Positions 8,447 to 17,338 are shown, counted from the first letter of the stretch. The stretch is 52,337 nt of DNA from Ornithinibacillus halophilus (GCF_900129485.1 NZ_FQVW01000020.1:1-52337), one strand, 5' to 3'. Numbers and translations are program-made. The notes: generated by a model not told the origin, from the sequence alone.

Positions 8447-9700
8447 GTGAAAGAAATTAAAGTACCGGAACTTGCCGAATCAATTACAGAAGGAACTATC
8501 GCCGAATGGTTAGTAAAAGTAGGGGACAAAATCGAAAAAGGTGACCCAATTGTTGAATTAGAAACTGACAAAGTAAATGTAGAAGTTAACTCCGAGGTAT
8601 CCGGTGTTTTAACGGAAATTGTTAGTGACGAAGGCGAGGACGTTGAAGTAGGAGACATTATCGGAAAAGTTGATGAAGCTGGAGTCGCTGGTGGCGATAA
8701 CTCTGCACCAGCAGAAGCACCGAAAGAAGAACCTAAAGCAGAAGAAAAAGTAGAAGAAGCAGCACCACAAGTACAAGAACAGGAAGAAACTAGCAAACAT
8801 GATGTTATTGCAACACCTGCAGCTAGAAAACGTGCACGCGAATTAGGTATTGATTTAAGTGCAGTGGCTCCTCGTGATCCACTAGGTCGTGTTCGTCCTG
8901 AAGATGTGGATGCAACAGCTAAAGCAGCTAGTCAACCAAAATCAGAATCAAAACCTGCTAAAAAAGAAGCAGCTAACCCAGAAAAAACAGAATTTGATAA
9001 GCCGGTAGAGCGTGTGAAAATGACACGTCGTCGTCAAACAATTGCAAGTCGTCTAGTGGAAGCACAGCAAACAGCTGCAATGCTAACTACGTTTAACGAA
9101 GTAGATTTGACAAATGTAATGAAGCTTCGCAGTGAACGTAAAGAGAAGTTCATCGATAAACACGGTGTAAAACTAGGATTTATGTCATTCTTCACTAAGG
9201 CAGTTGTAGGTGCTCTTAAAGACTTCCCACTGTTAAATGCAGAAATCCAAGGTAATGAACTAGTAATTAAGAAATTCTATGACATTGGAATTGCTGTATC
9301 TACAGATGATGGTCTAGTTGTTCCAGTTGTTCGTGATGCTGACCGTTTAGATTTTGCAGGAGTAGAACGTGAAATTTCCAATCTAGGTAAAAAAGCACGT
9401 AATAAAGAATTAGGATTAAGTGATTTACAAGGTGGTTCATTTACAATCACTAATGGTGGAACATTTGGTTCAATGCTTTCAACTCCAATCCTAAATGCAC
9501 CACAAGTTGGAATTTTAGGAATGCATAACATCCAAAAACGTGCGATGGTTATGCCAGATGATACAATTGAAGTACGTCCGATGATGTATTTAGCATTATC
9601 TTATGACCACCGTATTGTTGACGGAAAAGAAGCTGTTCAATTCTTAGTAAGAGTAAAACAGTTACTAGAAGATCCATATGATCTTTTACTAGAAGGTTAA
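8447..9700 (+). CDS. odhB: 2-oxoglutarate dehydrogenase E2, dihydrolipoyllysine succinyltransferase
   Basis: E2 takes the succinyl group from E1 and transfers it to coenzyme A. Domain order is classic. The lipoyl domain has ELETDKV with lipoylated Lys42. A charged Ala/Pro/Glu linker (about 80-115) follows, then the peripheral subunit-binding domain ([13 protein letters not shown].., about 117-155). A second Lys/Ala-rich linker leads to the catalytic domain, which ends in the DHRIVDG active-site motif near residue 390. The 417-residue length is standard. GTG start with a strong AGGAGGAG site at 8433-8440. A terminator at 9713-9752 ends the operon. Confidence 0.97.
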   Translation: MKEIKVPELAESITEGTIAEWLVKVGDKIEKGDPIVELETDKVNVEVNSEVSGVLTEIVSDEGEDVEVGDIIGKVDEAGVAGGDNSAPAEAPKEEPKAEEKVEEAAPQVQEQEETSKHDVIATPAARKRARELGIDLSAVAPRDPLGRVRPEDVDATAKAASQPKSESKPAKKEAANPEKTEFDKPVERVKMTRRRQTIASRLVEAQQTAAMLTTFNEVDLTNVMKLRSERKEKFIDKHGVKLGFMSFFTKAVVGALKDFPLLNAEIQGNELVIKKFYDIGIAVSTDDGLVVPVVRDADRLDFAGVEREISNLGKKARNKELGLSDLQGGSFTITNGGTFGSMLSTPILNAPQVGILGMHNIQKRAMVMPDDTIEVRPMMYLALSYDHRIVDGKEAVQFLVRVKQLLEDPYDLLLEG

Positions 9701-9712
9701 TAGAAGAATACC

Positions 9713-9752
9713 AAAGCCTCGTTATGTGGATACTCATAACGAGGCTTTTTCT
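9713..9752 (+). terminator. intrinsic terminator of odhAB
   Basis: AAAGCCTCGTTATG (9713-9726) pairs perfectly with 9734-9747 around a 7-nt loop, followed by a T tract. ACCA/TGGT flanks could extend it. Confidence 0.92.
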
Positions 9753-9763
9753 TGGTAATTAAT

Positions 9764-9974
9764 AACTATAGTTTTCCCTAGAGTCAGTAGATAAAAAATG
9801 TTATACTCTGTAAGTGCTGTTTTAGGAAACTATAGTTTATCCATCATGAAACGTGGATTAGACGAGGCCTATCCAATAAGGATAAGTGGAAGAAGCTAGG
9901 CCCTTACGAATACCTCTGTAATATATGTGCTCGTAAATTTAACTGAAATTCAAATCTTTTGGAAGGTGTGCATC
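9764..9974 (+). promoter_or_regulatory. leader and promoter region of the purine permease with paired palindromes
   Basis: Two copies of the palindrome AACTATAGTT (within 9764-9773 and 9827-9838) lie 64 bp apart centre to centre, flanking a -10-like TATACT at 9802-9807. Downstream, GGCCT (9866-9870) can pair with AGGCC (9898-9902), and TATCC (9870-9874) with GGATA (9880-9884). I looked for the purine riboswitch core and did not find it. The palindromes may be operators, and the downstream stems may be a structured leader. Confidence 0.4.
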
Positions 9975-11267
9975 ATGGAACGATTATTTAAATTTAATCA
10001 AAATAATACTACGATAAAAACGGAAGTTACAGCTGGTATTACAACTTTTTTAACAATGGTATACATCATTGTTGTAAACCCTGCCATTTTATCATCAGCA
10101 GGGATTCCGTTTGAACAGGTGTTTATGGCTACGGTAATTGCTGCTGTGGTTGGTACACTAATTATGGCTTTATTTGCAAACTATCCAATTGCAATAGCAC
10201 CAGGTATGGGATTAAATGCATACTTTGCTAGTGTAGTAGGTTCTCAAGGGTTATCCTATCAAGTGGTATTGGGATGTGTATTTTTAGCAGGTCTGTTATT
10301 TATATTATTAAGTTTAACTAAGCTAAGAGAAACGTTAATCTCTGCTATTCCAGCCTCATTAAAATATGGGATCACATCAGGAATCGGTTTATTTATTGCA
10401 TATGTTGGTTTAAGAAATGCTGGTATCGTTGAAGCTAACCCTGAGACGATTGTTGGCCTTGGTGATCTGCATAATTCAATGACCCTTTTAACGATTGTAG
10501 GTCTATTAATTACTGTTATATTGTATGTTTTACATATTAAGGGAGCACTTTTCTTTGGAATGCTAATCACAGGAATTATTGCTTATTTCACGGGACATTT
10601 AGAGTTTACAAATGGTTTCATATCAACACCACCATCACCAGTGTTTTTTGATATGGATATTGGTGGAGTCATTACGAATGGATTGTATACAGTTGTATTT
10701 GCATTCTTACTAGTAACGATATTTGATACTACCGGTACCTTAATCGGTGTTGCTGAACAAGCAGGCTTTATGAAAAAAGGAAATCTACCGCGGGCGAAAC
10801 AAGCGCTTTTAGCTGATGCTACTGCAACAACAGTTGGTTCAATGTTTGGGACAAGCCCATCAACTGCATATATCGAATCTACTTCGGGTGTAGCTGCTGG
10901 TGGTAGAACAGGATTAACGTCATTAGTCGTTGCTGGTCTATTTTTCTTTTCAATTTTCTTTACTCCAGTTATTGGTGCAATTGCAGGTATTCCGGCAATT
11001 ACTGCACCTGTATTAATTATTGTTGGTACATTTATGATGGAGGGGCTTTCGCGAATTGATTGGAAATCGTTTGATGAGGCTTTTCCTGCTTTTGCCATTA
11101 TTTTAGTAATGCCATTTACTTCTAGTATTGCAACTGGAATCGCAATTGGATTTATCACATACCCAATTCTTAAGTTAGTAAAAGGTAAAGGAAAAGAAGT
11201 ACATTGGATTCTGTATCTATTTGGACTTATCTTTTTATTACAGATGATTTTTATTCCTACTCATTAA
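9975..11267 (+). CDS. NCS2/AzgA-family purine permease (PbuG/PbuO-like)
   Basis: This polytopic membrane protein of 430 residues belongs to the AzgA branch of nucleobase permeases, which import hypoxanthine, guanine or adenine with protons. Visible family signatures are the N-terminal TEVTAGITTFLTMVYI helix, the N-A-Y-F motif in APGMGLNAYF near residue 85, and the GTSPSTAYIESTSGVAAGGRTG segment near 290. A longer reading frame from 9927 exists, but ATG 9975 follows GGAAGGTG with proper spacing and begins where relatives do. It is followed by a nucleoside transporter, which suggests a purine/nucleoside salvage pair, though with separate signals. The exact substrate cannot be told. Confidence 0.85.
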   Translation: MERLFKFNQNNTTIKTEVTAGITTFLTMVYIIVVNPAILSSAGIPFEQVFMATVIAAVVGTLIMALFANYPIAIAPGMGLNAYFASVVGSQGLSYQVVLGCVFLAGLLFILLSLTKLRETLISAIPASLKYGITSGIGLFIAYVGLRNAGIVEANPETIVGLGDLHNSMTLLTIVGLLITVILYVLHIKGALFFGMLITGIIAYFTGHLEFTNGFISTPPSPVFFDMDIGGVITNGLYTVVFAFLLVTIFDTTGTLIGVAEQAGFMKKGNLPRAKQALLADATATTVGSMFGTSPSTAYIESTSGVAAGGRTGLTSLVVAGLFFFSIFFTPVIGAIAGIPAITAPVLIIVGTFMMEGLSRIDWKSFDEAFPAFAIILVMPFTSSIATGIAIGFITYPILKLVKGKGKEVHWILYLFGLIFLLQMIFIPTH

Positions 11268-11270
11268 CCT

Positions 11271-11297
11271 AGACGCAGGTCTTACACCTGCGTCTTC
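11271..11297 (+). terminator. weak hairpin after the purine permease
   Basis: AGACGCAGGT (11271-11280) pairs perfectly with ACCTGCGTCT (11285-11294), but only a short T tract follows. It may terminate partially and let some transcription into the nucleoside transporter. Confidence 0.55.
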
Positions 11298-11407
11298 GAT
11301 ATTCCTATTGGATTTTTATAGTAAAATATGTCGTTTAGGGCATAACTAAAACTCGATAAACTAATAAACAGTACATAACTTTTTTGAAATATAAGGAGGA
11401 CTTTTCC

Positions 11408-12595
11408 GTGGATATACTTCTAGGAATTTTAGCTATCATCGCACTCTTCGGAATAGCTTATTTGATGTCAAATGATCGACGCAATATTAATTTTACTGGG
11501 ATTGGAATTATGCTCTTAGCCCAGTTATTGACTACTTGGTTTATGTTTTCGACAAGAATTGGTCAGATGATTATAAATGCCATTTCTGATGCTTTTAATA
11601 AATTAATCGAATTTGGTACAGAAGGTGTTAATTTTGTTGTAGGAGGAATTGTCAGTTCAGAAGGTGGAGTTTTCTTCTTTAACGTATTATTACTGATTAT
11701 CTTTTTTGCAACGATTCTCTCTGTTCTTACGTACTTAAGGATTTTACCAACGATAATAAAATATGTTGGTGGATTAATTTCAAAAATTACTGGTTTGCCT
11801 AAAGTAGAATCGTTTAACGCAGTAAATAGTATCTTTTTCGGTCAATCAGAAGCCTTACTTGCAATAAAAACACAGTTCCATCATTTGAATGCGAATCGTC
11901 TGTACATTGTTAGTGCTTCAGCAATGGGGTCTGTTTCTGCATCAATTGTTGGTGCTTACTTACAAATGTTGCCACCACAATATGTATTAGTAGCATTGCC
12001 TCTAAATATGTTCAGCGCCTTAATCTTGGCATCAATTATTGCTCCAGTGAAAGTGCCAAAAGAAGAAGATCACGTTGATATTAAAGATGTTTCAGAAGAT
12101 AATAGTATTTTTGAAGCGATGGCCAATGGAGCATTAGAAGGTGGTAAAATTGCACTTATCGTTGCAGCTATGCTAATTGCATTCATTGCCTCACTTGAAT
12201 TAGTGAACTGGATTATTCAATTAGTATTTGCTGGATTAACTCTTCAAGAAATATTAGGATACATCCTTTCTCCAATTGGTATCCTCATGGGAATTCCAAC
12301 TAGTGAAGTTGTGGAAGCTGGAGGAATAATGGGAACTAAAATCGTTACTAATGAATTTGTTGCGATGCTTGATTTCCAGAAAGTGATGCATGAGATGTCA
12401 GAAAAAACAGTGGCTGTCGTTTCTGTATTTTTAACTAGCTTTGCTAATTTCTCTTCAATTGGTATCATTGCAGGAACTGTTCAAGGTATCGACGCTAAAA
12501 AAGCTGGTGCAGTTTCTGGGTTCGGTCTAAAATTATTAATCGGAGCGACACTTGCATCTATCCTGTCTGCAACGGTTGTTGGATTGTTTGTATAA
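11408..12595 (+). CDS. nupC: concentrative nucleoside transporter, NupC family
   Basis: This is a membrane symporter of about 395 residues that imports nucleosides. N- and C-terminal nucleoside-transporter domains and the gate region are visible. Motifs include FFGQSEALLAIKTQ near residue 155, a G-A-Y-L-Q-M-L-P stretch, and the C-terminal FANFSSIGIIAGTVQG segment typical of CNT proteins. A reading frame from a TTG at 11384 is possible, but GTG 11408 lies 9 bp after AAGGAGGA (11393-11400) and is the better start. It follows a purine permease gene. The gene name marks the family; the preferred nucleoside is not known. Confidence 0.88.
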   Translation: MDILLGILAIIALFGIAYLMSNDRRNINFTGIGIMLLAQLLTTWFMFSTRIGQMIINAISDAFNKLIEFGTEGVNFVVGGIVSSEGGVFFFNVLLLIIFFATILSVLTYLRILPTIIKYVGGLISKITGLPKVESFNAVNSIFFGQSEALLAIKTQFHHLNANRLYIVSASAMGSVSASIVGAYLQMLPPQYVLVALPLNMFSALILASIIAPVKVPKEEDHVDIKDVSEDNSIFEAMANGALEGGKIALIVAAMLIAFIASLELVNWIIQLVFAGLTLQEILGYILSPIGILMGIPTSEVVEAGGIMGTKIVTNEFVAMLDFQKVMHEMSEKTVAVVSVFLTSFANFSSIGIIAGTVQGIDAKKAGAVSGFGLKLLIGATLASILSATVVGLFV

Positions 12596-12606
12596 TCTTT
12601 AAAGTA

Positions 12607-12646
12607 AAAAACTCATTAGCAATAATTGCTAGTGAGTTTTTTGTTA
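12607..12646 (+). terminator. intrinsic terminator of the nucleoside transporter gene
   Basis: AACTCATTAGCAA pairs with TTGCTAGTGAGTT (one wobble) around a 4-nt loop, with flanking A and T runs. Confidence 0.9.
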
Positions 12647-12667
12647 TGTCATGTGCTTTTATAGGTG

Positions 12668-13262
12668 GTCTCGATGCCGGAAGAGGAAGAAGAGAGTAAT
12701 TTACGGTAATCGAGAGAGTGTGTCGATGCCGGAAGAGTAAGGTGAGAGGATTCTACGGTAATCGAGGAGTAGTCTCGGTGCCGGAAGAGAAGGAAGAGAG
12801 GATTCTACGGTAATCGAGAAGGAGTCTCGATGCCGGAAGAGAAGGAAGAGAGGATTGTACGGTAATCGAGAAGTGGTCTCGATGCCGGAAGAGAAGGAAG
12901 AGAGGATTCTACGGTAATCGAGAGCGGGTTTCGATGCCGGAAGAGGAGGAAGAGAGGATTGTACGGTAATCGAGAAGTGGTCTCGATGCCGGAAGAGGAG
13001 GAAGAGAGGATTGTACGGTAATCGAGGAGTGGTCTCGATGCCGGAAGAGAAGGAAGAGAGGATTGTACGGTAATCGAGGAGTAGTCTCGCTGTCCGTAGA
13101 GGAGGGAGCAAGGGTTGTACGGTAATCGAGGAGTAGTCTCGCTGTCCGTAGAGGAGGGAGCAAGGGTTGTACGGTAATCGAGAAGTCGTATCAATGCCCT
13201 TTGAGAAAGAACGAAGAGTTAAAAGGTGATCGAGCATGTACCCTCAACCCCTTTAGAGAAAA
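12668..13262. repeat. 52-bp tandem repeat array, 11 units plus a partial twelfth
   Basis: Units begin at 12668, 12720, 12772, 12824, 12876, 12928, 12980, 13032, 13084, 13136 and 13188, exactly 52 bp apart with no indel. A partial unit starts at 13240. The consensus has GTCTCGATGCCGG, then about 20 nt of nearly pure purine (GGAAGAGAAGGAAGAGAGGA), then TTGTACGGTAATCGAGAAGTG. At unit junctions ATCGAGA and TCTCGAT form a 7-bp hairpin with a 5-nt loop. Units 3-8 are nearly identical, 9-10 are a divergent subtype identical to each other over most of their length, and 11-12 are decayed. The array lies between two convergent terminators. The reverse strand is open in several frames only because the unit lacks reverse-strand stops. 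Confidence 0.95.
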
Positions 13263-13263
13263 T

Positions 13264-13306
13264 AAAAAAATCTAAGGTAACTGATCCAGCTACCTTAGAA
13301 AAAAAA
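13264..13306. terminator. terminator between the repeat array and the MATE gene
   Basis: CTAAGGTA (13272-13279) pairs with TACCTTAG (13291-13298). A-runs on the left and right make it able to act in either direction, chiefly for the reverse-strand MATE gene. Confidence 0.8.
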
Positions 13307-13309
13307 GAA

Positions 13310-14653
13310 TTAGTTATATTTTTTCTGTAATTGAAGAAGCCTGAATAATAATGCAATCGCGCCACTACTTAGACCAACTATTATTCCGACCCAATACCCA
13401 AATGGTTCGAGTGAGGTATAATTTGCTAAAATCCAACCAGTAGGCAACCCTATAAACCAATAAGAAACTAGTGCAATAACAAGTGTCATGTTAACATCTT
13501 TATAGCCTCGAAGTGCCCCTTGAATTGGTGCACCAAAAGCATCAGCTAACTGATAAAAGATAGCAAAATAAATAAATTGCTTCGTTAACTCAATTACAGC
13601 TGGGTCACCGTTATATAATCTCGCTACGGCATCATCAAATATAAACAGAATAATGCCATTAAAGATGGCAATAAATAATCCACCACTAATTCCTATTAAT
13701 CCATAAGTTTTCGCATCATTTAGACGCCGTGCACCAACCTCAAATCCAACAGCAATGGTTAATGCCATACCGACACTTAGCGGAATCATGTATAGTAGTG
13801 ATGCAAAGTTCATTGCAGCTTGGTGTGCGGCAATTGTATTTGTGCTATAGACACTCATTAGTAGGGTGACTGCTGAGAAAATACTAGTCTCAAAGAAAAT
13901 AGCAAAACCAATTGGGATACCTATTTTTAACTGTTCCCACCACTCACTAAAAGCTGGCTTAACCCAATTGGAGAAAATGCGATAGTTACGCAATGGTCGT
14001 ACTTTGTAAATAACAGCAATCGTTATAATACATACGAGCCAATAGGTTAAAGCTGTTGCAATTCCAGAACCAATACCTCCAAAGGCTGGAACACCGAATT
14101 TACCAAAGATAAAAATATAATTAAAAAGAATATTAATTGGTAAGGATATTAAAATAATGAACATGGAAATTCTTGTTTGACCGAGTGCATCGATGAAACA
14201 GCGCAATGTATTAAAAATAAATAATGGGATAATTCCAGTACTTACTGCTACTAAATAATAAAAAGCAATGTTGCGTACTTCTGATTCTAAGTCCATTAAA
14301 TTCAATATGGGTTTAAGCACGATAATACCTAATAAAACAATGGCAACTGCTAATGCAATAGCCAAATAAATAGCTTGTTGCACTTTTCTAGGAACGTCAT
14401 CATTTGCTTTAGCCCCAGTAAGGTGAGCTATAATAGGAGTAATTGCTAACAAGATTCCATTGATTCCTGTGAAGATTGGCACCCATAAGCTTGAACCGAT
14501 CGCAACACCTGCCAAATCTTCTGCACCTGCTTGACCAGACATCACCGTGTCGAAGAAGTTCATCAAATACATACCGACTTGGGTAATTAAAATAGGCAAC
14601 ATAATAATCGTAAATAATTTTATTTTTTCTCTAATTGTTTTTGTTTCGTACAT
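13310..14653 (-). CDS. MATE-family multidrug/sodium antiporter
   Basis: This is a 12-helix membrane protein of about 447 residues of the MatE family, which exports cationic drugs or metabolites in exchange for Na+ or H+. Two MatE repeats are visible, the first opening with LPILITQVGMYLMNFFDTVMSGQ and the second with IPIGFAIFFETSIFSAVTLLM near residue 240. A frame extends upstream to 14704. The start at 14653 (Met-Tyr-Glu-Thr) is chosen because GGAAGAG precedes it at normal spacing and the upstream 17 residues are unlike the family. It is divergently arranged with murG, about 90 bp apart. The substrate cannot be deduced. Confidence 0.85.
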   Translation of the reverse strand: MYETKTIREKIKLFTIIMLPILITQVGMYLMNFFDTVMSGQAGAEDLAGVAIGSSLWVPIFTGINGILLAITPIIAHLTGAKANDDVPRKVQQAIYLAIALAVAIVLLGIIVLKPILNLMDLESEVRNIAFYYLVAVSTGIIPLFIFNTLRCFIDALGQTRISMFIILISLPINILFNYIFIFGKFGVPAFGGIGSGIATALTYWLVCIITIAVIYKVRPLRNYRIFSNWVKPAFSEWWEQLKIGIPIGFAIFFETSIFSAVTLLMSVYSTNTIAAHQAAMNFASLLYMIPLSVGMALTIAVGFEVGARRLNDAKTYGLIGISGGLFIAIFNGIILFIFDDAVARLYNGDPAVIELTKQFIYFAIFYQLADAFGAPIQGALRGYKDVNMTLVIALVSYWFIGLPTGWILANYTSLEPFGYWVGIIVGLSSGAIALLFRLLQLQKKYN

Positions 14654-14744
14654 AAAACTCTTCCTTTTTTTATATTTTTCTAATAGGATAGAGAAGGAAA
14701 TCACAAATTTAAAATAGGTATTTGTAAGAAAGGATTCCTAAATA

Positions 14745-15815
14745 ATGACAAATAAACGTATTCTTTTTACCGGTGGTGGTACTGCCGGCCATGTAATTGT
14801 TAATTTAGCTCTAATTCCTATGTTCCAAAAAGCTGGCTGGGAAATTGATTATATTGGATCCAAAGATGGCATTGAAAAAAAATTAATTGAACCATTAGAT
14901 AATGTAACATACTATCCGATTTCAACTGGAAAGTTAAGAAGGTATATGTCAAAAGAAAACTTTAAGGATCCGTTTAAAGTAATGAAAGGTACAATGCAGG
15001 CAGCACGAATTATCGGTAAACGAAAGCCTACCGTTATTTTTTCAAAAGGTGGGTTTGTATCTGTTCCCGTAATTTTTGCTGCGAAGATGCGCCGAGTACC
15101 GGCGATAATCCATGAATCTGATTATACTCCAGGTCTGGCGAATAAGCTAGCTATCCCTTTTGCGAAAAAGGTATTGGCAACATTTCCCGAAACGATGAAA
15201 TATTTACCTGAACAAAAAGCCGAATATGTTGGGGCTGTTATTCGTGATGAATTATTTGAGGGACGTAAAGAAGATGGATTAGCCCTGTGTGGATTTACAA
15301 AAGAAAAACCTGTCCTATTAATTATGGGAGGAAGTGGTGGAGCACAGAAAATTAATGAAACGGTTAGAGCTAGTTTAGATGAGCTGCTCCCGCATTTTCA
15401 AATCGCCCATATATGTGGACATGGTAAAACTGATGAGAACGTTAAAAGAGAAGGTTACGTCCAGTTCGAATATGTAAACGAAGAACTAAAGGATATTTTC
15501 GCTTGTACAGACTTTGTTTTGTCTCGTGCAGGCTCGAATGCAATCTTTGAGTTTTTAGCTCTACAGATTCCGATGTTGCTTATCCCACTTTCAAGAAGTG
15601 CGAGTAGGGGTGACCAGATTATCAATGCTAATTCCTTTAAAGAGAAAAGTTATGCACGAGTGCTAGAGGAAGAGGATCTAACCCAAGAAAGATTAGTAGA
15701 AGAATTAGAAAAACTAAAGAATCAAGCTCCTGTGATTACAGATAATATGAAGAAATATAGTAGTGAGAAATCAAGAGATCGTGTGATTGAGTTAATAAAA
15801 GAAATAGCAAAATGA
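14745..15815 (+). CDS. murG: undecaprenyl-PP-MurNAc-pentapeptide N-acetylglucosaminyltransferase
   Basis: MurG adds GlcNAc from UDP-GlcNAc to lipid I, making lipid II, on the inner face of the cell membrane. The GT-B fold signatures are present: G-loop GGGTAGH (about 10-16), a second glycine-rich SKGGFVSVP near 100, IHESDYTPGLAN near 125, the C-domain IMGGSGGAQKIN near 195, and RAGSNAIFEF near 262 for UDP-sugar binding. At 356 residues it is typical. It is a single gene outside any division/cell-wall cluster, with a terminator right behind. Some bacilli carry two murG genes, one in the division cluster; this may be the extra copy or the only one. Confidence 0.93.
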   Translation: MTNKRILFTGGGTAGHVIVNLALIPMFQKAGWEIDYIGSKDGIEKKLIEPLDNVTYYPISTGKLRRYMSKENFKDPFKVMKGTMQAARIIGKRKPTVIFSKGGFVSVPVIFAAKMRRVPAIIHESDYTPGLANKLAIPFAKKVLATFPETMKYLPEQKAEYVGAVIRDELFEGRKEDGLALCGFTKEKPVLLIMGGSGGAQKINETVRASLDELLPHFQIAHICGHGKTDENVKREGYVQFEYVNEELKDIFACTDFVLSRAGSNAIFEFLALQIPMLLIPLSRSASRGDQIINANSFKEKSYARVLEEEDLTQERLVEELEKLKNQAPVITDNMKKYSSEKSRDRVIELIKEIAK

Positions 15816-15818
15816 TGG

Positions 15819-15873
15819 GAAGCGGAATAAGGATTTCAACTGAAAATGTTGAGTTTCCTTATTCCGCTTTTTG
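15819..15873 (+). terminator. intrinsic terminator of murG
   Basis: AAGCGGAATAAGGA pairs with TTTCCTTATTCCGCTT, extended inward by TTTCAAC/GTTGAG, followed by TTTTTG. Confidence 0.9.
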
Positions 15874-16238
15874 TTGGTGGGACAAAGGGAAGGCAACTTG
15901 TCTCACCAACAAATCTTTAGTATATCCGAGTTATGTAGAGTATAATGCGCAATCTATCTATTATCGTTAAATTATCGTAGTTTAAATAATAATATTCATA
16001 AATAATCAAGAAATATCCGAGTTTATCCAGTTTGATTATATCTTGTGGGTTTTATAACATTATAAGTGTTGCTTATTACTATCCTTTCTACTTTCCGCAT
16101 TCACTATTTTATTTTCCGTTTACTAATCGATTAATTTTTCAACTTAATATACTTAATATGCTAAAGGGTAGCAAATTTAGTGTGCGTATTTTCTGAAATG
16201 GATAGGCCAATTTAACTAAACAAAAAAGGGGATTTTTC
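15872..16238 (+). promoter_or_regulatory. long upstream region of the glycine betaine importer operon
   Basis: This stretch of over 350 bp has no gene. It opens with a second hairpin (15872-15885 paired with 15898-15911, 14 bp, one wobble) that lacks a T tail. An 11-bp direct repeat ATATCCGAGTT occurs at 15922-15932 and 16013-16023, and each copy is followed closely by a TATAAT- or GATTATA-like box (15941-15946 and about 16030). These may be twin promoter or operator sites, fitting an osmotically controlled operon. The remaining sequence is plain A+T-rich. Confidence 0.4.
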
Positions 16239-17249
16239 ATGAAGAAAGTAATAATATTTCTAGCAGCCACTTTGTTAGTTGTACTAGCTGCTTGTGGTTC
16301 AGAAACAGGATCAAACAATGATTCAGATAAAGGAATAGATACTATCACTCTTGCAGATGCTGGTTGGGACAGTATTCGAGTACATAACAGCATTGCACAA
16401 ACAATTTTGGAAGAAGGCTATGGATATGATACTGAAGTCACTTCCGGTTCAACAGCTGCAACTGTACAAGGTTTACGCGATGGAGATATAAATGTCTACA
16501 TGGAAATTTGGACAGATAATATTAAAGAAGTATATGAAGAAGCAACGGAAGCGGGAGACTTTGAGACTGTTTCAGTAAACTTTAATGATAATGTACAAGG
16601 TTTATATGTACCAACTTATGTAATTGAAGGTGATGAAGAACGTGGCATTGAACCTTATGCACCTGAATTAAGAACAGTAGAAGATTTAAAAAAATATCCG
16701 GAAGTATTTGAAGACCCAGAAGACCCTGGTCGTGGACGTGTCATCAATGCACCAAGTGGTTGGGCAGTAAATGAGGCTATTACTGAAAAGTTTGAAGTAT
16801 ATGGATTAGAAGAAACAATGAATAACTTTATGCCTGGTTCTGATGCAGCAGCAGTTGCTGACTTAGTAGACTCTTATGAGGCTGGTGAACCATGGGTAGG
16901 GTATTATTGGTCGCCTACACTAATTACTGCAAAGTATGATTTAACTCTATTAGAAGAGCCAGAATATGATGAAGCAACTTGGAATGAAACAAAAGCAACA
17001 GAATTCCCACCGAATGATGTAGTAGTTGCTGTTCATAAGGACTTCCCTGAACAAGCTCCTGAAGTATATGAGTTTCTACAAAACTATGAAACTAGTAGTG
17101 AGCTAACGGGTGAAGCATTAGTCTACATGGACGAGAATGGTGTAGAGCCAGACGAAGCAGCTAAATGGTGGATGACACAACATGAAGATTTATGGACTAG
17201 TTGGGTACCAGAAGATATTGCTGAAAAAGTGAAAGATGCTCTACAGTAA
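16239..17249 (+). CDS. opuAC: glycine betaine ABC transporter substrate-binding lipoprotein
   Basis: This lipoprotein binds compatible solutes (glycine betaine and relatives) outside the membrane and delivers them to the importer. A signal peptide ends in the lipobox V-L-A-A-C with Cys19. The OpuAC domain follows (about 40-330), with aromatic residues suited to a trimethylammonium cage, such as the Trp in ADAGWDSIR, MEIWTDN and GYYWSPT. Its 336 residues are longer than B. subtilis OpuAC (about 293). Unlike the opuAA-AB-AC order in B. subtilis, the binding protein here comes first and is followed by a hairpin at 17258-17289 that should make it more abundant than the other two parts. Start ATG after AAGGGG. 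Confidence 0.85.
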   Translation: MKKVIIFLAATLLVVLAACGSETGSNNDSDKGIDTITLADAGWDSIRVHNSIAQTILEEGYGYDTEVTSGSTAATVQGLRDGDINVYMEIWTDNIKEVYEEATEAGDFETVSVNFNDNVQGLYVPTYVIEGDEERGIEPYAPELRTVEDLKKYPEVFEDPEDPGRGRVINAPSGWAVNEAITEKFEVYGLEETMNNFMPGSDAAAVADLVDSYEAGEPWVGYYWSPTLITAKYDLTLLEEPEYDEATWNETKATEFPPNDVVVAVHKDFPEQAPEVYEFLQNYETSSELTGEALVYMDENGVEPDEAAKWWMTQHEDLWTSWVPEDIAEKVKDALQ

Positions 17250-17257
17250 GTAAAAAA

Positions 17258-17289
17258 GAGCAGCTAGCCTTTTGGTTGGCTGCTTTTCT
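17258..17289 (+). terminator. intercistronic attenuating hairpin, opuAC/opuAB
   Basis: AGCAGCTAGCC and GGTTGGCTGCT pair over 11 bp (two wobbles) and TTTT follows. It probably stops most transcripts after the binding-protein gene. Confidence 0.7.
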
Positions 17290-17338
17290 ACATTAATAAA
17301 AAAAGAGAGGTGAATGGGCTGCATATGCAGTCTGACCT

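Noticed and set aside
9764-9974. Purine, guanidine or T-box riboswitch before the purine permease
   Set aside because: None of the conserved core sequences of those classes could be found by eye; kept only as an unexplained leader.
10583-11158. 191-codon reverse-strand frame inside the purine permease
   Set aside because: Opposite to a clear membrane-protein gene, no start signals, composition typical of an antisense shadow.
12701-13237. Three overlapping reverse-strand reading frames (up to 178 codons) with repeated peptide pattern in the 52-bp array
   Set aside because: 52 is not divisible by 3, so the repeat opens all three frames; the translations repeat the same text out of register, no ribosome site is seen, and both flanks have terminators. 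They are a side effect of the array.
12668-13239. CRISPR array
   Set aside because: Units follow each other with no unique spacers, the unit is 52 bp, and there are no cas genes in the window.
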